Made by a program: the position numbers and the translations under genes. This document shows, piece after piece, positions 7,628 to 11,883 of a DNA stretch of 11,883 nt (the stretch's first letter is position 1; each line of letters starts with the position of its first letter). The notes beneath the pieces were generated by a model. It was not told where the DNA came from. It saw only the letters and a program-made list of their open reading frames with translations, and ran no database searches. Origin of the DNA: CAYSNP01 sp964432485 (GTDB taxonomy: Bacteria > Bacillota > Clostridia > Christensenellales > DTU072). Location of the stretch: positions 1-11,883 of the forward strand of contig CAYSNP010000049.1 in assembly GCA_964432485.1 (NCBI GenBank), read 5' to 3'.

Positions 7628-7764
7628 CCACCTATCGGTGGCATGATGTATCAATGCTAATGCATTGACATTATGTATTGCCTAAAGGCAACATTATGTA
7701 CCATTTGTAAACAAATGGTATTATGTACCGCCTATTGGCGGCATTTTATTTAAGTATTAACTTA
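7628..7764. repeat. Hairpin array 1: variable stems on a constant 9-nt linker
   Basis: Five hairpins in tandem: H1 7628-7641 (CCACC/GGTGG, loop TATC), H2 7651-7668 (TCAATGC/GCATTGA, loop TAAT), H3 7678-7691 (TTGCC/GGCAA, TAAA), H4 7701-7718 (CCATTTG/CAAATGG, TAAA) and H5 7728-7741 (CCGCC/GGCGG, TATT). Linkers are CATGATGTA, CATTATGTA, CATTATGTA and TATTATGTA. Lengths alternate 14 and 18 bases, so every second unit recurs at exactly 50 bases. A probable degenerate sixth unit (TAAGT/ACTTA, 7751-7764) follows after a 9-base linker CATTTTATT. Stem changes are compensated on both arms. It lies between two convergent genes and directly after repeat copy 1. Confidence 0.85.
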
Positions 7765-7794
7765 TATGGAAAGTTGAGCTGTGCTATCGTAAGC

Positions 7795-7951
7795 CTGGAT
7801 TGCTTCGGCACTCTTGTGCCTCGCAAAGACTTTATAATTCGTCATTGCGAACAGGCGACGCGTTAAGCTGGCTTGCCAGTGGCAAGCCAGTAGCTAAAGC
7901 CCACGAGCAATTGCGGGAGCAATGCGAGGGTATATTAGTGAAGCAATCCAG
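7795..7951. repeat. Inverted-repeat-bounded element, copy 2
   Basis: A 157-base element with 12-base inverted ends (CTGGATTGCTTC at 7795-7806 and its complement at 7940-7951). The core hairpin at 7868-7890 has perfect arms CTGGCTTGCC and GGCAAGCCAG around AGT. The left part carries a second hairpin, GGCAC-TCTT-GTGCC (7807-7820), and an additional CGTCATTGCGAA stretch not present in copy 1, which explains the greater length. Short ORFs across it (for example 7800-7982) are translations of the repeat and not genes. Confidence 0.85.
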
Positions 7952-8017
7952 ACTCCAAAGCGTTGCTCCCTGCATAAAGTAGCCTTGCAGAGCCTTGCTC
8001 CAGAGCCCTACCTTAAT

Positions 8018-8108
8018 CATTTGCAAGGCAAATGTATTTCACCATTTACGCAGTAAATGCATTTCACCACTTGCGCTAAGCAAGTGCATTTCATCACGCT
8101 TTAGCGTG
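8018..8108. repeat. Hairpin array 2: variable stems on a constant 8-nt linker
   Basis: Four hairpins: 8018-8034 (CATTTGC/GCAAATG, loop AAG), 8043-8059 (CATTTAC/GTAAATG, loop GCA), 8068-8086 (CACTTGC/GCAAGTG, loop GCTAA) and 8095-8108 (CACGC/GCGTG, loop TTTA). Linkers are TATTTCAC, CATTTCAC and CATTTCAT. Spacing of starts is 25, 25 and 27 bases. Stem differences are matched on both arms. The linker differs from array 1 but shares the CATT that directly follows each hairpin. The array runs into a half copy of the CTGGATTGCTT repeat ten bases later. Confidence 0.85.
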
Positions 8109-8118
8109 TATCTTTGCC

Positions 8119-8156
8119 CTGGATTGCTTTGTCGCTAACGCTCCGCGCAAAGACAA
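8119..8156. repeat. Half copy of the CTGGATTGCTT repeat
   Basis: CTGGATTGCTTTG followed by a CGCAAAGACA end resembles the left half of copy 2 (CTGGATTGCTTCG ... CGCAAAGAC). There is no right-hand inverted end. It abuts the groEL terminator and may have been cut by, or inserted at, it. Confidence 0.65.
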
Positions 8157-8188
8157 AAAAAGCCCCTTCTTAAAAAGAGGGGGCTTTT
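8155..8188 (-). terminator. Rho-independent terminator of groESL
   Basis: Arms AAAAGCCCCTTCTT (8158-8171) and AAGAGGGGGCTTTT (8175-8188) form a 14-bp stem with one non-Watson-Crick position and a 3-base loop. On the minus strand it ends in a run of T (complement of A at 8155-8161). It begins 27 bases after the groEL stop. Confidence 0.88.
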
Positions 8189-8214
8189 GTGTAAAGTTGA
8201 TTGATAGTTAGGGC

Positions 8215-9846
8215 TTAGTACATTCCTTCAGGGCCCATTGGGGGCATGCCGCCGCCCATAGCTGGGGGCTCTTTGATATCGCAAACCAGCACTTCGGTTG
8301 TTAGGAATGCCGCTGCCACGCTACAGGCATTTTCTAAAGCTGAGCGGGTAACTTTAGTTGGATCAATGATACCTGCTTCTTCCATATCACAATACTCGTC
8401 TTTTAGCACATCGTAGCCATAGCCCTTGTTTTTAGCATTGATAACATTATGCAATACTATACTGCCTTCCACGCCGCTATTGGAAGCAATTTGGCGAAGA
8501 GGTGATTGCAAAGAAGCAAGCACAATATTAGCTCCTGTAAGTTCATCGCCGGAAAGGACAGCACAAGCCTTTTTAACAGTGTCATAGATATTAAGCAATG
8601 CAATTCCGCCGCCGGGCACAATGCCTTCTTCTACTGCAGCCCTAGTTGCCGCAAGAGCATCTTCTATGCGCAGCTTAATTTCTTTCATTTCTATTTCTGT
8701 TGCCGCTCCAACATTGACTACCGCTACCCCGCCGGCAAGTTTTGCCAGGCGTTCCTGCAGTTTTTCTTTATCATAATCGCTGGTAGTCTCTTGCACTTGG
8801 CGTTTGATTGCAGAAATGCGGGCTTGAATATCCTCAGGATTGCCTGCGCCGCCTATAATTGTAGTGTTATCTTTGTCTACCTTAACCATTCTTGCTTTGC
8901 CAAGCTGTGATAATTCGGTTTCTTTAAGGTCTAAACCCAGCTCGTCAGAAATCACCTGCCCGCCTGTAAGGATAGCTATATCCTGAAGCATTGCTTTGCG
9001 TCTGTCGCCAAAACCCGGCGCTTTTACCGCTACACAGTTAAATACGCCCTTTAGCTTATTGATAACAAGCGTTGTTAAGGCATCGCCTTCCACTTCTTCG
9101 GCTATAATAACAAGTTTTAAGCCGCTCTTGAGCACCTTTTCTAAAATGGGCAGAATTTCTTGAATGGAAGTGATTTTCTTTTCTGTAATAAGGATTACGG
9201 GATCTTCCAGCTCCGCTTCCATTTTATCGGGATTCGTTACCATATATGGGCTGGCATACCCTCTATCGAATTGCATACCTTCTACAACAGCAAGTTCTGT
9301 CTTCATGGTCTTGCCTTCGTCTACGGTAATAACACCGTCCTTGCCTACCTTTTCCATAGCTTCGCTAATCAGCTCGCCAATACCGGTATCAGAAGCACTT
9401 ATTGCGGCAATATTAGCTATATCTTGTTTGTTTTTAATAGGTTTAGAAATGTTCCTAAGGGCTTCTACTGCCTTGTCACAAGCAAACTTTATACCCTTTT
9501 TCAAAATCATTGGGCTAGCGCCTGCCGCTACATTTTTTAGACCCTCTTTGATAATTGCTTGAGTAAGAAGAGCCGCTGTGGTAGTACCGTCACCGGACAC
9601 TTCGCCAGTCTTAACGCTAACTTCTTTTATAAGCTGTGCACCCATATTTTCAAACGGGTCTTCCAGCTCTATTTCTTTAGCTATTGTTACACCGTCATTG
9701 ACTATCATAGGGGAACCAAACTTGCGCTCCAGCACCACATTGCGCCCTTTAGGACCCAAAGTAAGTTTAACTGTATCAGCAAGCGCATCCATCCCTTTTT
9801 CTAAACTTTTTCTAGCATCTTCTCCATATTTTAATTGCTTTGCCAT
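8215..9846 (-). CDS. groEL: GroEL, 60-kDa chaperonin
   Basis: The double-ring ATP-driven folding chamber of the cytosol, acting with GroES. At 543 residues it is full length. ATP-site motifs are clear: TLGPKGRNV (29-37), NDGVTIAKEI (50-59), GDGTTTA (85-91) with catalytic-region D86, and the EEGIVPGGGIALL stretch in the C-terminal equatorial part. EAGIIDPTKVTRSALENA is the usual late signature. The C-terminus is the Gly/Met-rich tail GGGMPPMGPEGMY. AGGAGGT lies 6 bases before the ATG. It is the second gene of groES-groEL, 14 bases after groES, and transcription is from the CIRCE-controlled promoter upstream of groES. No odd features except local substitutions such as TGEVSGDG where the family often has N/D residues before GDG. 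Confidence 0.99.
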   Translation of the reverse strand: MAKQLKYGEDARKSLEKGMDALADTVKLTLGPKGRNVVLERKFGSPMIVNDGVTIAKEIELEDPFENMGAQLIKEVSVKTGEVSGDGTTTAALLTQAIIKEGLKNVAAGASPMILKKGIKFACDKAVEALRNISKPIKNKQDIANIAAISASDTGIGELISEAMEKVGKDGVITVDEGKTMKTELAVVEGMQFDRGYASPYMVTNPDKMEAELEDPVILITEKKITSIQEILPILEKVLKSGLKLVIIAEEVEGDALTTLVINKLKGVFNCVAVKAPGFGDRRKAMLQDIAILTGGQVISDELGLDLKETELSQLGKARMVKVDKDNTTIIGGAGNPEDIQARISAIKRQVQETTSDYDKEKLQERLAKLAGGVAVVNVGAATEIEMKEIKLRIEDALAATRAAVEEGIVPGGGIALLNIYDTVKKACAVLSGDELTGANIVLASLQSPLRQIASNSGVEGSIVLHNVINAKNKGYGYDVLKDEYCDMEEAGIIDPTKVTRSALENACSVAAAFLTTEVLVCDIKEPPAMGGGMPPMGPEGMY

Positions 9847-9860
9847 ATTTGCACCTCCTA

Positions 9861-10145
9861 TTATTCCACTATAGCAAGAATATCATTTTGGCGAATAATT
9901 ATCACTTCTTCACCGTCTATTTTAAACTCGTTGCCGGCATACTTAGAAAACAATACCTTATCGCCAACTTTTACGCTCATTGGTATTTCCTTCCCGTCTT
10001 GTATACCGCCGGGGCCTACTGCCAGCACCTTTGCCATTTGAGGCTTTTCTTTGGCTGTTCCGGGCAACACTATGCCGCTTGCTGTAGTTTCTTCTTCTTC
10101 GAATGCCTTAATTACAACTTTGTCGAATAAGGGCTTCAATTTCAT
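9861..10145 (-). CDS. groES: GroES, 10-kDa co-chaperonin
   Basis: The heptameric lid of the GroEL chamber. At 94 residues it has the standard length. It starts with MKLKPLFDKVVIK and has the mobile loop at about 17-35, including the GroEL-contacting IVL tripeptide (25-27) in SGIVLPGTAKEKPQ. The roof and core region VLAVGPGG (40-47) and VKVGDKVLFSKYAGNE (58-73) are canonical. GGAGG lies 7 bases before the ATG. It is the first gene of the operon with groEL. Confidence 0.98.
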   Translation of the reverse strand: MKLKPLFDKVVIKAFEEEETTASGIVLPGTAKEKPQMAKVLAVGPGGIQDGKEIPMSVKVGDKVLFSKYAGNEFKIDGEEVIIIRQNDILAIVE

Positions 10146-10184
10146 GCTCTGTCCTCCTTGAAATATAATATTTTTCTCTTAATT

Positions 10185-10213
10185 ATTGGCACTCTTAGGA
10201 TAAGACTGCCAAT
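10185..10213 (-). promoter_or_regulatory. CIRCE-like operator (HrcA site) of groESL
   Basis: TTGGCACTC (10186-10194), a 9-base spacer, and GACTGCCAA (10204-10212). The consensus is TTAGCACTC-N9-GAGTGCTAA, so both arms have G/C in place of A/T at the third pair, and the right arm has C instead of G in GAGTGC. It starts at the predicted transcription start, as expected for an HrcA repressor site. hrcA itself is not in the window. Confidence 0.85.
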
Positions 10214-10220
10214 TTTCCAT

Positions 10221-10249
10221 ATTATAGCACTACTCATTGCAATTAGCAA
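10221..10249 (-). promoter_or_regulatory. groESL promoter
   Basis: On the minus strand: TTGCTA (10244-10249), 17-base spacer, TATAAT (10221-10226) with TGC directly before the -10. This is a strong vegetative-type promoter. Transcription would start near 10214, at the edge of the CIRCE-like site. Confidence 0.8.
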
Positions 10250-10379
10250 GCAAATTGACACATTTTTTTTATTTTTATCTTAATATATTTTTACCTTTTT
10301 TCTTAAATTAAAACAAACTGTATAAAGGCAGTCTTTGGATAACGATATTTTTGTCTATGGCGAAAAGATAAGGTGGGTA

Positions 10380-10445
10380 GGAGCAAGGCTAGCGCGGGAC
10401 TGGATTGCTTCGCATCCGCTCGCAAAGACGACAAGGAGCAAGGCT
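10380..10445. repeat. Half copy of the CTGGATTGCTTCG repeat between two 11-base direct repeats
   Basis: CTGGATTGCTTCG (10400-10412) runs on to CTCGCAAAGACG by 10430, the same half structure as at 7795-7830 and 8119-8156. GGAGCAAGGCT occurs on both sides (10380-10390 and 10435-10445). The same 11-mer occurs on the other strand at 7991-8001. Confidence 0.6.
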
Positions 10446-10464
10446 CTGCCCTAAGAGTTAGATA

Positions 10465-10493
10465 TTGACACATTATCATATTAGTGTTAATCT
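10465..10493 (+). promoter_or_regulatory. Probable promoter of the metallophosphoesterase gene
   Basis: A perfect TTGACA (10465-10470), 17-base spacer, and TAATCT (10488-10493) with an extended TGT. The predicted transcription start, near 10500, falls almost on the ATG at 10503, so the message would have almost no leader. Confidence 0.5.
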
Positions 10494-10502
10494 AAATATG
10501 CT

Positions 10503-11630
10503 ATGAAAAAAATAATTGTTATTGTATTATTATGCTTAGCAGTTGCTCTGCCTTATGTTGCACTAGCAGATTTTCAAGCTGAATTACAGCTAAGGTATCT
10601 TAGCTTTACAGAGGGACATTTTCGTATTGTTCAGTTTTCTGACTTTCACGAATGGATGGCTCAAGAAAGCAAGCGGTCCTCGTTAATCTTTGACCTAAAA
10701 GATACTCTAAAACCTGCGCTTGAGGATTACATCAATAGTGTGCTAGATATATACAAGCCTGACTTGGTTGTGCTTACAGGGGATAATATTTTTCCGCTTA
10801 GTTTCCTTTATGATTTTAGTAATAAAGTAGGTGTCAACACTTATAAACGAATAGCCGATATTTTTGAAGACAAAGAGCAATATTGGACTTTAACTTTTGG
10901 CAATCACGATAGCGAATGTGTAGCTAATAAGATAGACTTGCTAAAAGCTGTAAGAGATTACAAATACTTTGTAGGCGGGTATGGCAATAGCGTTGAGTAT
11001 CAGGAGTTTGAATATATAAGAAAGGACGAAGCAGGCATTATGGATGACCGATATGGCAATTATAGTATCCCAATCTATGGAAAACAGGAAAAGATAACAT
11101 ATAACATTTATCTTTTTGATAGTGGCTCCTATAACTTTGTACCGCACGGAAAACCGTATAGATATATCCTAGATGCACAAGCAGATTGGTACAAAGATAT
11201 AGCGCAAAGCCTTAAAGAAGCCAATGGCGGACAACCTGTGTTCTCCATTGCTTTTACCCATATTCCTTTGCTGGAACATGAGGAGGCATACTTACAAGGC
11301 GGAGTACAAATTGGCAACTGGACGCTAGCTTCACCTTCTGATACCCGCTCCAGGATTTTTGAAGATATGCTTACAAGCGGCGGAATGAGGGCTATCTTTA
11401 CAGGGCATAATCACTGCAATAGTATAACTTGCTTTTATCAGCGTGGAGAAGATAAAATAATGATGGGGATAACTCCGCAAGCGGCGGCTGACAGCTATGA
11501 ATACAATAACAGCATAATGAAATGCCGTATAATTGATTTAGATGAAGCGGGCGGACTTGTTACTTTTATTGATACCTCAAATCCTGAATATGAAAATAGA
11601 ATGGATTACGGACAAACGCTGGCTTATTAA
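10503..11630 (+). CDS. Exported calcineurin-like metallophosphoesterase
   Basis: A 375-residue two-metal phosphoesterase, probably secreted. The N-terminus MKKIIVIVLLCLAVALPYVALA is a signal peptide with a likely cleavage after A22. All metallophosphoesterase motifs appear in order: SDFH (46-49: D47, H49), LTGDN (91-95: D94), FGNHDSE (132-138: N134, H135), AFTHIPL (250-256: H253) and TGHNHCN (300-306: H302, H304). The arrangement resembles the Dcr2/purple-acid-phosphatase-like bacterial group, but the substrate (phosphomonoester, nucleotide, phospholipid or teichoic acid) cannot be told. The start is chosen because the signal peptide begins there. No Shine-Dalgarno sequence is visible upstream, and the predicted promoter leaves almost no leader. 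An upstream ATG at 10498 gives only a two-codon frame overlapping the start. It is a single-gene unit, divergent from groESL; the tRNA gene after it has its own promoter. Confidence 0.88.
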   Translation: MKKIIVIVLLCLAVALPYVALADFQAELQLRYLSFTEGHFRIVQFSDFHEWMAQESKRSSLIFDLKDTLKPALEDYINSVLDIYKPDLVVLTGDNIFPLSFLYDFSNKVGVNTYKRIADIFEDKEQYWTLTFGNHDSECVANKIDLLKAVRDYKYFVGGYGNSVEYQEFEYIRKDEAGIMDDRYGNYSIPIYGKQEKITYNIYLFDSGSYNFVPHGKPYRYILDAQADWYKDIAQSLKEANGGQPVFSIAFTHIPLLEHEEAYLQGGVQIGNWTLASPSDTRSRIFEDMLTSGGMRAIFTGHNHCNSITCFYQRGEDKIMMGITPQAAADSYEYNNSIMKCRIIDLDEAGGLVTFIDTSNPEYENRMDYGQTLAY

Positions 11631-11655
11631 TATAAATCCTCTGTATTAAAATCCT

Positions 11656-11684
11656 TTGTAAAATTAATAAAATTATGCTAGAAT
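11656..11684 (+). promoter_or_regulatory. tRNA-Thr promoter
   Basis: TTGTAA (11656-11661), 17-base spacer, TAGAAT (11679-11684) with an extended TGC before the -10. Transcription would start near 11691, ten bases before the mature tRNA 5' end. Confidence 0.65.
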
Positions 11685-11700
11685 ATACTCTGCCCTAAAT

Positions 11701-11776
11701 GCTACTGTGGCTCAGCTGGCAGAGCAGCTGATTCGTAATCAGCAGGTCGGGGGTTCGAGTCCCCCCAGTAGCTCCA
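11701..11776 (+). tRNA. tRNA-Thr, anticodon CGT
   Basis: A 76-base cloverleaf with encoded CCA. The acceptor stem GCTACTG/CAGTAGC is perfect, the D stem is GCTC/GAGC, the anticodon stem is GCTGA/TCAGC with loop TTCGTAA, and the T stem is GGGGG/CCCCC with loop TTCGAGT. The anticodon CGT (11734-11736) reads ACG, threonine. The discriminator base is T. Confidence 0.97.
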
Positions 11777-11806
11777 AAAAACACGCAACCCTTTGCGTGT
11801 TTTTTG
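11777..11806 (+). terminator. Rho-independent terminator of tRNA-Thr
   Basis: ACACGCAA (11781-11788), loop CCCT, TTGCGTGT (11793-11800), then TTTTT. The A-run before and T-run after extend the pairing. It starts directly after the tRNA CCA and is probably active in both directions. Confidence 0.9.
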
Positions 11807-11810
11807 TATC

Positions 11811-11829
11811 ACAGCTATAAAATAGCTGT
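11811..11829. repeat. Perfect short palindrome after the tRNA terminator
   Basis: ACAGCTAT and ATAGCTGT form an 8-bp stem around AAA. There is no T-run, so it is not an obvious terminator. It lies just before a candidate insertion-sequence edge. Confidence 0.6.
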
Positions 11830-11832
11830 TAT

Positions 11833-11883
11833 CTACCCCCCGTCAAGTGGACAGGTCAATTTCATTAGATTTTCTTTGAGACC
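11833..11883 (-). mobile_element. Possible edge of an insertion sequence with a transposase 3' end
   Basis: CCCCCCGTCAAGTGGACAG (11836-11854) resembles terminal sequences I associate with IS3-type elements near tRNA genes. On the minus strand one frame stays open from the window edge to a TAG at 11833-11835, ending KLTCPLDGG, so a gene may end within the element tip. Only about 50 bases are visible, and no transposase motif or target duplication can be checked. Confidence 0.3.

Larger units (their letters stand above)
10227..10502. other. Intergenic stretch between divergent groESL and metallophosphoesterase genes
   Basis: The right part of the groESL promoter is followed by a very AT-rich tract (about 10250-10320) with no gene. 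A GC-richer patch (10380-10448) holds a CTGGATTGCTTCG half repeat flanked by two GGAGCAAGGCT 11-mers. The probable promoter of the metallophosphoesterase gene closes the interval. I see no ORF or structured RNA that I can support. Confidence 0.6.

Noticed and set aside
7320..7631. 103-residue minus ORF over the phosphatase 3' end and copy 1
   Set aside because: It overlaps a well-supported gene on the opposite strand and repeat DNA; it has no family resemblance.
7800..7982. 60-residue ORF (plus) across repeat copy 2
   Set aside because: It is a translation of the repeat. Its reverse-strand counterpart and a similar frame over copy 1 give the same ALAT-LPLA-QLNASP type peptide, and there is no ribosome-binding site.
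7628..8108. CRISPR array
   Set aside because: Conserved units are only 8-9 bases, the variable parts are self-complementary hairpins of 14-19 bases, and no cas gene is present.
9160..9562. ORFs of 126 and 132 residues opposite groEL
   Set aside because: Antisense shadows of groEL, without start signals or recognisable domains.
10255..10260. TTGACA on the plus strand as a -35 box
   Set aside because: No acceptable -10 box follows at 16-18 bases and no gene starts nearby; the closer TTGACA at 10465 fits the metallophosphoesterase gene better.
10498..10506. Two-codon upstream ORF (ATG CTA TGA) overlapping the metallophosphoesterase start
   Set aside because: It has no ribosome-binding site, and such a short frame is expected by chance in AT-rich DNA.

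Overview
The window looks like chromosomal DNA of a strictly anaerobic, fermentative, low-to-moderate-GC Firmicute of the class Clostridia. The reasons are a three-to-four-subunit NAD(H)-linked [FeFe] hydrogenase operon, strong GGAGG ribosome-binding sites, extended -10 promoters (TGnTATAAT), and a groESL operon with a CIRCE-like operator. I cannot name the species.

Layout. (1) 66-4535, plus strand: a tight four-gene hydrogenase operon made of a NuoE/HydC-like [2Fe-2S] subunit, a small thioredoxin-like ferredoxin-domain protein, a NuoF/HydB-like flavoprotein and the catalytic HydA. It ends at an inverted repeat that also carries the probable promoter of the next gene. (2) 4618-5154, plus: a family I inorganic pyrophosphatase. 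(3) 5198-6610, minus: a lipoprotein with a discoidin-like domain and a GH18 (chitinase-like) domain. (4) 6727-7473, plus: a protein tyrosine phosphatase of the HCxxGKDR type, divergent from the GH18 gene with closely spaced extended -10 promoters. (5) 7474-8214: a gene-free interval between convergent genes, packed with repeats. It holds two inverted-repeat-bounded elements with CTGGATTGCTTCG ends, a half copy, and two arrays of short hairpins whose stems differ while the linkers are conserved. The groEL terminator lies at its right end. (6) 8215-10145, minus: groES-groEL with TTGCTA-N17-TATAAT promoter and a variant CIRCE. (7) 10503-11630, plus: an exported metallophosphoesterase with no visible ribosome-binding site. 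(8) 11701-11776: tRNA-Thr(CGT) with its own promoter and terminator. (9) 11811-11883: a hairpin and what may be the edge of an insertion sequence.

How the genes fit together. The hydrogenase subunits should form one cytoplasmic complex coupling H2 to NAD(H) and ferredoxin, which fits redox disposal during fermentation. The maturases HydE, HydF and HydG are not in the window. The pyrophosphatase, chaperonin and tRNA are housekeeping genes. The GH18 lipoprotein and the metallophosphoesterase are envelope or exported enzymes without an evident link to each other.

The most unusual part is 7498-8156. Its two hairpin arrays show base-pair-preserving (covarying) changes between units within a single locus, with one fixed 9-nt linker in the first array and a different 8-nt linker in the second. 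This suggests selection on, or copying of, a structure rather than a sequence.
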